A stretch of DNA of 64,000 nt from Mangifera indica (taxonomy: Eukaryota; Streptophyta; Magnoliopsida; Sapindales; Anacardiaceae): contig NC_058155.1 of NCBI RefSeq assembly GCF_011075055.1, positions 3,150,001-3,214,000 of the forward strand, read 5' to 3'. Each line of letters begins with the position of its first letter. The stretch's first letter is position 1. The translations under genes and the position numbers were made by a program. The notes under the pieces were generated by a model, which was not told the origin of the DNA, made no database searches, and saw only the letters and a program-made list of their open reading frames with translations. Positions 1 to 10,211 of the stretch are shown here, piece after piece.

Positions 1-289
1 GTTGTTATTGGAATTGGGCATAAGGTGTTGAAATACTCAAATGGGTATTTAGGATGTTGAAGACACATCCGAAACACCACAACATGACTAGATATGGAAA
101 CCTTGAAATTATTATTAATTATGTTGCTATGTGCTTACCCATTTACTGACTATGTTTTACTCAATAAATTCCTTTGTGATTTTGTAAGCAGAATCATAAA
201 GCAGTAGGGTGACGATAGGGCCAACGAGTTAACAGGTCAATTTGTATACACACACACATATTCAATTTATAGGTAGGTCAAGATATAAG
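1..289. other. No gene recognised at window edge
   Basis: No recognisable coding segment, RNA gene or repeat boundary is visible. The stretch lies just upstream of a decayed gypsy protease region, so it may be degraded gag of that element, but no gag motif or zinc knuckle is readable. Confidence 0.4.
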
Positions 290-332
290 TTAAATATGAA
301 ACTTTGATAAATAGCAAAAGGAAGAGACTGAA

Positions 333-584
333 ATGGTAGAGGATGAAAAAGAAGCCAAAGCTAAAGAGATGACAGTGAGTTTGAATATCAATTCAACAAT
401 GGGTGTTGGGTTCCCAGAAACCATAAAGATGGTTGAAAAACTGATAAGGAGGAAAATAATAGTGCTAATTAACAGTGGGGCTATACATAATTTCCTCTTT
501 GAGAAATTGGTGAAGGATATGAAAATTCTAGTTAGAGCTACACAATTTGTCGTGGTGTTGGGAGATGATAAAAAGGTTAACTGA
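333..584 (+). pseudogene. Gypsy retropepsin-like fragment
   Basis: The translation contains LINSGAIHNF, matching the gypsy aspartic protease active-site context LIDSGATHNF, with the catalytic Asp replaced by Asn and Thr replaced by Ile. It is therefore a protease relic that cannot be active. It precedes reverse transcriptase in the expected gypsy order. Adjacent frames carry stops, and a TGA closes this frame. Confidence 0.7.
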
Positions 585-1074
585 GTAAGGAAGTGTAAAG
601 GTATTACCTTATTGTTGCAAGGGGTTACTATAATACAAGATTGTCTTCCTTTCCATCTTGGAGGGGTGAATAAAATATTAGGAATTAATTGGTTACATTG
701 GTTAGGCGAGGTCAAGACTAACTGGAAGGAACAAACAGTGCAATTTAATTGAGAGGGGAAACATATAGAATTAAAATGAGATATGTCTTTAACTATGTTG
801 GATACATCTCTCAAAGCATTGGTGAAATCGGCTAGTAAGGGACAGGAAAGGAATTGGGTAAGGATGGATTAGATGACAGAGGAAAAGGATCCAAAAGAGG
901 GGAAAATCCCACTTAAAGTAGTGGAAATGTTAATTGAGTTTGGAGAATTAATTACTTGGAGAACCGAATGACCTTTCCCTAAAAAGACAGTAGGATCATG
1001 TTATCACTTTAAGGAGTGAAGCTCAGCCCCTAAATTTATGCTTGTATAGGTACTCGTACTACCAAAAAAATGAA

Positions 1075-1530
1075 ATTGAAAGAATTGTACAAGAGATGAT
1101 GGCAACGGGAATAATACAACCCAGTGTGAGCCATTTTGCAAGTCATGTTATTTTAGTGAGAAAACGAGACAATTGATGGAGATTCTATGTCAATTACCAA
1201 GCATTGAACCAGGTGACAATTCCAAACAAGTTTCCCATGCCAACCATTGATGAATTATTGGACAAGTTTGTGGGGGCAATAATATTCAATAAATTGGACC
1301 TTAAATTTGGATATCATCAAATTCAAGTGAAAAAGAGAGATATGGAAAAAAATTGTTTTTCAAACACATAAAGGACATTATGAGTTCCTCGTAATACCTT
1401 TCAGACTAAGCAATGTGGTACCATGTTCTTGAATCTGATGAACACAATCTTTCACCCTTACTTGTGGAAGTACATGTTTATGTTCTTCAACAACATATTA
1501 GTTTATAGTAAAGGATTCAAGAATCATTTG
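1075..1530 (+). pseudogene. Gypsy reverse transcriptase relic
   Basis: Reading across stops shows the segments FYVNYQALNQVTIPNKFPMP, FNKLDLKFGYHQIQV and FNNILVYSKG, which are recognisable landmarks of gypsy reverse transcriptase. The last corresponds to the FxDD catalytic box; both aspartates are asparagines here, so the copy is catalytically dead regardless of its stop codons. There are in-frame stops near 1176 and 1368. Confidence 0.75.
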
Positions 1531-1785
1531 TGGCATTTTCGAGTAGTATTAAACTTGCTCTAAGACCATTAGCTTATAGTTAACTAAAATAAGTGCTTTT
1601 TAAAGCAAGACATGATCGAATACTTAGGCCACATCGTGTCAAAAGAAGATCTCAAGAAAATAAGAGACATGAAAACCTAGCCCAAGCTGAGAGATATAAG
1701 AGACCTTACGAGATTTTTGGGGTTAACCAAATAGTATCGTAAATTCATTAAGGGATACGAAAAAATAACTGAGCCACTAACTAAT

Positions 1786-1998
1786 TTGCTCATGAAAAAT
1801 ACTTTTTGTTGGGGAGAGGATTCACAAAGGGCCTTTAAAGCATTAAAAAGTGTCTTGGTGATAGTCTTGGTTCTAATTATACCAAATTTCACTAAAGAGT
1901 TTGTAATCGAAATTGTTGCTTCGAGAGTCGGTTTAGGGGTAGTCTTGATGCAGGAGAAGAGACCGTTGACATTTTTAAGCAAGACACATGCTCTTTGA
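1786..1998 (+). pseudogene. Gypsy RNase H relic
   Basis: The residues FVIEIVASRVGLGVVLMQ resemble the FVIETDASGVGLGAVLMQ start of the gypsy RNase H domain, preceded by a WGEDSQRAFKALK connection-region motif. The catalytic Asp of the TDAS box is missing. It lies about 0.3 kb after the reverse transcriptase box, the expected distance. The frame stops at 1996-1998 while homologous sequence continues at least to the region near 2200. Confidence 0.7.
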
Positions 1999-2665
1999 AA
2001 CCAAAGCAAATTTATATATGAGAAAAAGTTAATAGCAATCGTGTTTGTATGTTAGAAATGGTGCCACTATTTACTAAGAAGACATTTCAAGGTTCGAACA
2101 AATAAAAAAAACTTGAAATTTTTATCGGAATAGAAGGTGTTGAGCCATGATCAATAAAGGTGGCTTGTAAAGGTGTTGAGGTTTGATTTTGAGATCGTTT
2201 ATCACCCAGGATGTTAGAACAAGGTTCTAGACAAGTTATCGCATAACCCAAAATTTTTGGAGGAATTTCAAACTTATTCAGTGACATAAATATTGAGAGG
2301 TGAGGGAATCTAGCAAGAAGTTGAAAATAAGAAACTATAGAAATTAATTCAAGAGCTGAGATGTAATCCCCTAGTTCATAAGGAGTACTCACTGAGAAGA
2401 GGCACATTGCTTTATAAAGTGAGGCTGGTGATATAAAAAAACCCAAGTTTATTACATCCCTTATTGTTGAATTTCATTCTTCTGCTTATGAGGGTCATTT
2501 TGGTTTCTATAGGACTTACAAAAGGGTGGTTGCAACGAATGAAGTACAACATAAAAAAATTTGTGGCAGAATGATATAGGTCAACGAATGAAGTATGAGA
2601 CAACCACTCTGGAGGGGTTGTTGTAGCCTCTACCTATTCAAAATAAAATATGGGAAAAATTATGG

Positions 2666-3025
2666 ATGGATTTCATTTTAGGGTTGTTGAAGGTAAAAAG
2701 AATTGATACAATACTTGTTGTGGTTGACAAACTTTCGAAGTATGGACATTTCATGACCTTACAACATCTATTCACTGCTAAAGAAGTGGTTGTAATTTTC
2801 ATTAAAGATGTTGTTTGCCTTCACAGGTTTCCACAGTCCATTGTGACAAATAAGGATAGGGTTTTTATGAGTGATTTTGTAAGGAATTGTTTAAGGCAGT
2901 TGGTACTTCCCTTGAGTTCAGTTCGGCATACCATCCAAAAACGGATGGTCAAACAAAAGTTGTTAATAAAAACATCAAAATGTATCTCTGATATTTTTGT
3001 AGCGGGCAACCGAAATAGTGGCTAA
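2666..3025 (+). pseudogene. Gypsy integrase core relic
   Basis: The open stretch begins MDFILGLLKVKRIDTILVVV and continues with DKLSKYGHF and RFPQSIVTNKDRVF, the classical gypsy integrase core (family form DFIxGLPxS...ILVVVDRLTKYAHF, then PxSIVSDRDxxF). The second catalytic position reads Asn-Lys-Asp, so SDRD is altered. Downstream, out-of-frame segments such as HPMFQVSQLKR (about 3450-3480) are the usual integrase C-terminal end before the chromodomain. Confidence 0.8.
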
Positions 3026-3550
3026 GGTGGTTGATTTGGGCAGAATATTGGTATAACACATCATTCCATTACTCGTCAAGGATGAAGCCATTCAAAGTAG
3101 CCTATGAGAGAAACCCCTCCCTTAATTTTTTTGGTGGGTTGAAGAGGATTCAAGAATAGAGGAAGTGAACATACTGATCAGGGCAAGAAACTTGGTGTTG
3201 GATGAACTTGAAAGTAACCTACATAAAGCTCTAGAATACATGAAGAAAACAACAGATAAACATTGCAAGGAGGTCATTTTTAATATGGGTGATTAGGTTT
3301 TTCTTAAGCTCCAATTGTACTATTTTCTCCTGTTGGCATCATGTCAGAGCAAAAAGCTAAATCCTTAGTTTTATGGTCCATTTGAGGCTGAGGAAAAGAT
3401 AGGTCAAGTTGCCTATAGGCTGAAGCTGCTTGAATCGTCAAGAATTCATCCAATGTTTCAAGTGTCACAACTTAAAAGACATATTGTTACAACAACAAGA
3501 AGTCGACCACTACCCGAAGGTTTAATAAAAAATGGAGAACTAAGAGTGCA

Positions 3551-3820
3551 AGTTAGGAAAATGCTTTAGGATTGAAACATGTCCATGTGTTTTATTTTTA
3601 ATTGTTGTCTTAGTCTTTAGGAAGTGGTCAGTTTTTTAAATTCGTGTTACTGTTCATGGCTTGATTCTAGGCCATTAAGTTATCTGTTTCAGTTTCTATA
3701 TAAGCTTGCTAAAAAAAAATAAAAAGTGTGTATTTCGCATATCCTCTCAAATTTTATTTCAGAACTCTGCTGCATAATCATATCATTCTTTCTCTATTCT
3801 TTTATCCTTAAAATCCAACA
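3551..3820 (+). repeat. 5' LTR of copia 1
   Basis: A 270-bp LTR, beginning AGTTAGGAAAATGC where the 3' copy has TGTTAGGAAAATGC, so the first base is mutated. It ends ATCCAACA and is followed at 3823 by TGGTATCA, the initiator methionine tRNA primer-binding site. It contains the A-rich run shared with the 3' LTR (AAAAATAAAAAG). Confidence 0.92.
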
Positions 3821-3875
3821 ATTGGTATCAACGTTTTCTTCTTACAGGATCTGTGTGTGAGTTTTTGAAAACGTC

Positions 3876-6800
3876 ATGAAAGCTAAAGCCAGTTTTTCTT
3901 CAATTGCTCCACTAGTGTTCGACGAAGAAAACTACCAGATTTGGGCAATTTGTATGGAAGCATATTTAGATGCTTTGGATCTTTGGGAAGCAGTGGAAGA
4001 AGACTATGATGTTCCTATACTTCCAAAAAATCCCTCTATGGCACAGATTAAATCGCATAAGGAGAAAAAGACGAAAAAGTCGAAGGCCAAAGCATGTTTG
4101 TTTGCTGTAGTGTCATCGACGATCTTCACAAGAATAATTTCCCGTAAGACAGCCAAGTCTATATGGGATTATCTCAAGAAAGAATATGCAGGAGATGAAA
4201 GAATAAGAGGAATGCAAGTTTTAAATTTGATAAGGGATTTTGAGTTGTAAAAGATGAAGGAGTCTGAAACAATCAAAGAGTATTAACATAGACTTTTTGA
4301 AATTGCAAACAAAGTCAGACTACTTGGGTCTGAATTTAATGATTCAAGAATTGTAGAGAAGATCCTTGTCACAGTATCTGAGAGGTATAAAGCAACGGTT
4401 ACAACCTTGAAAAATACTAAAGATCTATCAAAAATCTCCTAGGCGGAATTATTTAATTCTTTGCAGGCACAAGAACAAAGAAGGCATATGAGGCAAGATG
4501 TCAACACCGAAGGAGCCTTATTTGTAAAATATCATGAAGCTGACAAAAACAAAAGGAAAAAGAAGAAAGGCCAAGAAGGAAACTTTTTTGTTCCTAACAA
4601 CAAAGGCAAAAAAAGGAAGCTTCAATGGTAAATACCCTCCTTGCCATCATTGTGGAAAGGAAGGTCACCCTCTATTCAAATATTGGAAGAAACCTGACGT
4701 AAATCCTTGCCATTATTGTGGAAAAGAAGGACACTTTCCATTCAAATGTTGGAAGAGACCTGATGCAAAATGTTCCAAATGCAATCAAATGAGACATGAA
4801 GCAATAATTTGCAAAGGAAAAGCTCAGCAGTAGGAGATTGAAGCACAGATTGCTGATCAAGGGCAGGAAGATCAATTGTTCATGGCTACATGTCTCACAA
4901 ATAGTGAATCAAGTGAAAGCTAGCTAATTGATAGTGGCTGCACCAGTCACATGACCAATGATAAGGAACTTTTCAGAGATTTGAAGCTAACCAACCTTAC
5001 CAAAGTCAGAATCGACAATAGTGATTACATCTCAGTTAAAGGAAAAGAGACAGTTGCAATAACAAGCTGTTCAGGTACAAAACTAATTCATGATGTTCTT
5101 TTTGTTCCTGAAATTCAACAAAACTTGTTGAGTATTGGCCAACTGATGGAAAGAGGTTTTAAAGTTGTTTTTGAAGACAAGTATTGTCTAATTAGAGATG
5201 CAGCCAATCATGATATTTTTAAAGTCAGAATGAAAGGCAAAAGTTTTTCTCTAAATCCATTGAAGAAGAAGTAAACAACTTTTTCAAACAAGGAAAATAT
5301 CACAAAAGTTTGGCATAAAAGGCTTGGGCATTATCACTACTAAGGGCTGTTGCAAATGAAGTCCAAGATGATGGTGAAAGATCTTCCAGAATTTGAAGAT
5401 AAGATTCCAAGCTGCAAGGCATGTCAATTTGGCAAGCTCAATAGAAAACCATTTTCAAAGGCAACTAGTAGAGCATCAAGGAAGCTGCAATTGATTCACA
5501 TGGATGTCTCAAGCCCTCAAAGAACATATTCTCTAAAAGGTAGTCTTTATTATATTGCCTTCATTGATGATTCACCAGAATGTGCTGGATTTTTTTCTTG
5601 AAGTTTAAATCAGAAGTAGCTCAAGTCTTTTGGAAATTTAAGGCAAGAGTTAAGAATGAAAGTGGCCACAAAATTCAGATTATGAGATCAGACAATGGGA
5701 AGGAGTATACTTTGAGAGAATTCAATGAGTTTTGTGAAGAAGCAGGTATTGAACATCAGTTTACAACTCCCTACACTTCACAATAAAATAGAGTTAGTGA
5801 GAGGAGAAATAGGTACGTCTTTGAAATGTCAAGATGCATGTTGCATGTGAAAAATTTACTGAAGAAGTTTTAGACAGAGGCAGCAAATATGGCTATGTTT
5901 CTTCAAAATAGGCTCCCAACAAAGGCAGTAAAAAATCAAACACCATTTGAGGCCTGGGATGGTTACAAACCATCACTGAAGTTTCTTAAAGTATTTGGTT
6001 GTTTGTGTTTCACTTATGTTCCACAGAACAAATGTGACAAGCTAGATAGAAAAGCATCACCAAGCATTTTTATAGGCTATAGCACTGTCAGCAAGGCCTA
6101 TAAAATTTTCCAGCTACAGACTAGAAATATTGTTATTAGTAAGGATGTTCACTTTATGGAGGATAAAGAATGGAACTAGGATAATATAGAAAAGAAGGGT
6201 CAAACTATGACAAAGTTGAAACTCAAGTTTCTTAGTTCTAATACTAATGAAGAAGTAGAGTGGCAAAATGAAACAGTGGATGAAGTCCCCGTGAGAGGAA
6301 CTAGGTTACTTTTTGACATTCATGAAAGGTGTAACATTACTGTGTATGAACCTACAAATTATGAAGAAGCAAAAAAGGATCAAAGGTGGACAACTGCAAT
6401 GAAGAAGGAGTTGTTCATGATAGAGAAAAAAAATACGTGGATTCTAGTGGAAAGACCTCAAGATAGAAAGGTGATTGGAGTCAAGTGGGTGTACAGAACT
6501 AAGCTAAATGCCGATGGTTCTATCAATAAACACAAGGCAAAACTTGTGGTGAAAGGCTATGCTCAAGTTTTTGGCGTGGACTACTCGGATACCTTTGCAC
6601 CAGTTACTCGTCTAGACACCAAAAGGCTTTTGCTTGCTGTAGCTGCTCAAATGAATTGGAGAGTGTATCAACTTGATGTAAAATCAGCATTTTTAAACAG
6701 TGTTATGCAAGAAGAAATTTACATTGAACAACCGAAACGTTTTGTGATGAAAAGAGAAGAGGATAAGGTGTTTCTACTCAAGAAGGCTTTTTATAGGTTA

Positions 6801-7874
6801 AAACAAGCTCCAAGAGCTTGGTATATCAAGATATATGACCATTTGTTGATCCTTGGTTTTAAAAAAAGCTTGTCTGAGGCCACTCGTTATGTCCAAAATC
6901 AAAGCAATGATGTTATGATAGTTTCTCTTTATGTTGATGATCTTTTACTGACAGAAAATGATGCATGGCTAGTTGAAGAGTTTAAACAAGAAATGATTAA
7001 GGTTTTTGAAATGACAGATCTCAGGTTGATGATCTTTTTTCTTGGAATGGAAATTAAGTAGGCTGAGCATGAAGTCTTCATCTGTTAGAAGAAGTATGCC
7101 AAGGAGATTTTGAATAAGTTTAAGCTTGAAGAATGCAAGGCAGTAAGCACTCCTATGAATCAAAAGGAGAAGTTGTGCAAGGAAGATGGTGCTAATAAAG
7201 TTGATGATGGATACTTTAGAAGTTTAATTAGTTGCTTAATGTATCTTGCAGCAACATAGCCTGACATTTTAAATGTTGTAAGTATTCTGTCTAGATTCAT
7301 GCATTGTGCAAATGAATTACATCTAAAAGCTGCCAAAAGAGTGATTCGATATATCAAAGGCACAAGTGATTTTGGTATTAAATTCACAAGAAGCAAAGAG
7401 TTTAAGCTGGTTGGTTTCTCTGACAGTGACTGGGGAGGTTCCATTGATGATATGAGAAGTACTTCAGGCTACTGTTTTACTCTTGGGTCTAGTGTTTTCT
7501 CATGGAGCTCAAAAAAGCAAGAAACTGTGGCGCAATCCACTACTGAAGTAGAATTTGTTGCTGCAACAACTGCTGTTAATCAAGCTTTGTGGCTAAGGAA
7601 GATTTTAATAGTTCTCAATCTGGAGCAGAAAAAAAGTACTAAAATTTGTGTTGACAACCAAGCTGCCATTGCTATTTCCCATAATCATGTGTTTCATGGG
7701 AAAACTAAGTATTTCAACATCAAGTTATTTTTCTTAAGAGAAATGCAAAAAGAAAAATTTGTGACTTTGGTTTACTACAAGTCTGAAGATCAGGTGGCAG
7801 ATTTGTTTACAAAACCACTTCTAATGAGCAGATTCGAGTTTCTAAGGCAGAACGTTGGTGTTTGCAGCTCTTAA
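3876..7874 (+). pseudogene. Copia 1 gag-pol polyprotein relic
   Basis: Domains in order: gag with ENYQIWAICMEAYLDALDLW (about 3927-3990); three CCHC-type knuckles (CHHCGKEGHPLFKYW, CHYCGKEGHFPFKCW, CSKCNQMRHEAIIC; 4640-4815; the first has Tyr in place of the last Cys); protease LIDSGCTSHMTND (about 4924); GAG-pre-integrase WHKRLGHYHY (about 5311); integrase with MRSDNGKEYTL (about 5680); reverse transcriptase with LYVDDLLLTE (about 6930); RNase H with VDNQAAIAISHNHVFHG (about 7650). Stops interrupt the frame at several points, for example 4248-4250, 4921-4923, 5341-5343 and 7060-7062. The element is non-autonomous now. The last open segment, 7299-7874, is intact RNase H. Confidence 0.9.
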
Positions 7875-7886
7875 AGCAAGGAGGGG

Positions 7887-8168
7887 TGTTAGGAAAATGC
7901 TTCAGGACTGAAACATGTCCATGTGCAAGTCATGTGTTTTATTTTTAATTATTGTCCTAGTATATAGGAAGTGGTCAGTTTGTGTTGTTGTAGTGTTACT
8001 GTTTATGGTTTGATTCTAGGCCATTAAGTTATCTGTTTCACCTTCTATATAAGCTTGCTAAAAAAAATAAAAAGTTTGTATTCTGCATATCCTCTCAAAT
8101 TTTATTTCAAAACTCTGCTGCATAATCATATCATTCTTTCTCTATTCTTTTATCCTTAAAATCCAACA
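7887..8168 (+). repeat. 3' LTR of copia 1
   Basis: A 282-bp partner of 3551-3820, starting TGTTAGG and ending ATCCAACA. It has an extra segment near 7924 (GCAAGTCATGTG) that looks like a short local duplication absent from the 5' LTR. GTGCA follows directly. Confidence 0.92.
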
Positions 8169-8340
8169 GTGCAGCTTGAATCAGTGAACGATTTTAGGTA
8201 TTCCTCTTATAGAGATCTTGAACTATTGATTCAATGGAAGCAATTACTAGATTTTGAGTGCTCTTGGGAGCTATCTGAAAACAGTAAAAGACTCTTCCCT
8301 CACCTGCATCTTTAGGACAAGGTACCTCTAGATGGGCAAT
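8169..8340 (+). pseudogene. Gypsy chromodomain fragment resumed after nested copia
   Basis: Immediately after the second GTGCA target duplication the translation gives ESVNDFRYSSYRDLELLIQW, then FECSWE and FPHLHL followed by a stop and DKV. This is the chromodomain-like C-terminus seen in gypsy integrases of the Tekay/Reina type, which can target heterochromatin. Its N-terminal neighbour ends at 3550, before the copia element. The fit across the gap supports a simple insertion. Confidence 0.75.
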
Positions 8341-8392
8341 GTTAGGACTAAAGTTTACATAAGCAAGAGAAGCAAGGAGGGAGCAAAAGGAG

Positions 8393-8893
8393 TGACACCT
8401 GCCAACAGAATTGGAGGAACAAATGGCAAGCAACAAACTAGAGAAGGAGAAACAGACCAGCATGCGTACGAAGGAGACACTATAGCAATACAACAGAGTC
8501 AAGAGACCATCCGTATATGCTTGGCTGATTAGTTGGCAACATAGGATTGGCAAGGCAGTTAGATGGGAAGAGAGAATGATATAGGCCTACAGGTGAGGAG
8601 CAAAGAGGCAGAGAAGATTTTGAAAGGAAAAGGAAAAATAGGAGAGACCCAACCTCTCAAATGCTGGAAAAACTTGGCTTAATGTTCATTTTGTTTATGT
8701 GGTTGTCTTTTGTTATTTCAGTTGTTTTAGTGATCCATGTAAAACGAGTAAAAGTAGAATTCCAAAACTAGTTTGCATTACTCTATTTTCTATCTTCTGG
8801 TTGATTGCAGTAGAGTGATTTTGTAGTTGGGTGACTGGTTGAACCGAGTTGAGCTGCCAAATTGTGTTATTGCTTTGCTCCAGGTCTGTATCA
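8393..8893 (+). repeat. Probable 3' LTR of the gypsy element
   Basis: The stretch starts TGACACC just after a purine tract and ends CCAGGTCTGTATCA. Both its internal phrase around CCTCTCAAATGCTGG and its end resemble the solo LTR at 60866-61483, which ends CCAGGTCTGTAACA. A second LTR is not recognised upstream, so the start is inferred from the purine tract and the TG. Confidence 0.6.
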
Positions 8894-9289
8894 ATTCACC
8901 ACAAGAGAAACCAAACTCTAACGCAAGCAAGCTCCATCTCAATTTAAAAACACAATCGACAAATCATCAAACAATGAAAATGAAAAAGAAGTGGACAGTT
9001 AAGGAAAATGTAATTTCATTCAATAATTGCATTACTCAGAAGCTAAGAAGCATGAAAACGCACAGCAGTGTGCGTTTCCATGAATCCAAAATGTTTCAGT
9101 TTTCGAAATGGCCAGAAACTGGTACGAAACATTTTGGGGCCGTTTCGGTAATTTTAGATAAAAGGGAAACTCGTTTCTTTAACCTAAAGAGTTTCCTATG
9201 CATATCAGGATTCTTAAAGTGAATCATAAATGGATTCTAAAAAGATTTTGAAAATAAATAACAAAAATAGTTTCCTGTACGTAATAGTC

Positions 9290-9520
9290 TTCTGGGCGCC
9301 TTCTCTTTTTTGCTGTCAATCTCCTTTGCCGTCAATCTGCTGGGCGTCTTCTTCCTCTGTTGGGTGTCTTCTTCTTTTCTTTGTTGTCCTGGGTGTTTTC
9401 TTCTCTTCTTTGCTGTCCTGGGCATCTTCTTCTCTTATTTGCTATCAATCTCCTTTGCCATCAATCTGCTAGGCGTCTTCTTCTTCTCTTCTTTGCTGTC
9501 CTGGGAGTCTTCTTCTTCTC
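9290..9520 (+). repeat. CT-rich tandem repeats inside the hAT 5' region
   Basis: Imperfect repeats of TTTGCTGTCCTGGG-like and CTTCTTCTCTTC-like units, with a longer duplicated block containing CAATCTCCTTTGCCATCAATC. All frames here look open only because the repeat is low in complexity. No coding function is supported. Confidence 0.75.
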
Positions 9521-10211
9521 TGAAACACTGGCTGGAAGAAAAAAATCTCTGTGAAAAAAGTATGAGTTTCTTGCCCTTCTATGATATAAATTAATTTATA
9601 TAGATTTGAATTTAATGCATCTTTGGGCCAAGATTATAATTCTGCTGCCTCTTCCAGATTTGTTAGCTTTCCAAGATTTGTTAGTTTTCCAGGACTTTTA
9701 TATTATTATAAAACATATATTAAATTATTATATATACTTTACATTAGCCTGCCTTTTGCTCAAAGTAGAATTAGACTCCATTAGCCTTTGCCGTCACATG
9801 CTTTCTTCCAGATGTGTCAACCTTGGAATTCTAATTTATCATAAAATATATTTTAAAACATTAAATTATTTTATATGCTTTATTCCCCCTAATATATATA
9901 TATCATGAATATAATTTGTAATTATAATCCATAATTTATTTTATTAATAATTATTGAATATTTGATTTTATATAATTTAATTGAATAATTTTGTAGTTTG
10001 TAATTTAGTTATTCTTGTTTGATTTGAATATTATTTATAGATAAAAGTTTTCCTATAATTAAATTGATTTATTTATGTTTCCAATTTGTGCTTTTATTTC
10101 AGTTGTGTAGTAAGCTGCCAAGAAGAATAGTCGGTGATTTATGTGATTTGGTTGATTTTTTTGATAAATTCTAGCAAATTGTTGGTGATACTGAATTTGA
10201 GTTAATCATTA

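Larger units (their letters stand above)
3551..8168 (+). mobile_element. Ty1/copia retrotransposon 1 (decayed, full structure)
   Basis: A complete but mutated copia element: 5' LTR 3551-3820, primer-binding site TGGTATCAACG next to it, gag-pol remains 3876-7874, purine tract AAAGCAAGGAGGGG (7873-7886) and 3' LTR 7887-8168. It is flanked by the 5-bp direct repeat GTGCA (3546-3550 and 8169-8173), proving insertion into the gypsy element. The LTRs differ by many substitutions and indels by eye, so it is much older than the copia element at 53866-58578. Confidence 0.93.
290..8893 (+). mobile_element. Decayed Ty3/gypsy (chromovirus-type) element, split by a nested copia
   Basis: Relics of a gypsy pol gene occur in canonical order: retropepsin (about 333-584), reverse transcriptase (about 1075-1530), RNase H (1786-1998), integrase (2666-3025), then a chromodomain-like tail. 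A copia element occupying 3551-8168 interrupts the tail. After it the gypsy frame resumes with residues reading LLIQWKQLLDFECSWE and FPHLHL, typical of the chromodomain of this group. A purine tract at about 8371-8392 is followed by a probable 3' LTR ending near 8893. Stops and frameshifts are frequent, so the element is dead. The 5' LTR and gag are not recognised. Confidence 0.85.

Noticed and set aside
290..814. Long - strand open frame opposite the gypsy protease
   Set aside because: Antisense of a recognisable retropepsin segment, with no domain of its own.
9230..9594. Overlapping open frames in three frames near the hAT left end
   Set aside because: All arise from CT-rich tandem repeats; every frame is open and hydrophobic, with no conserved domain.
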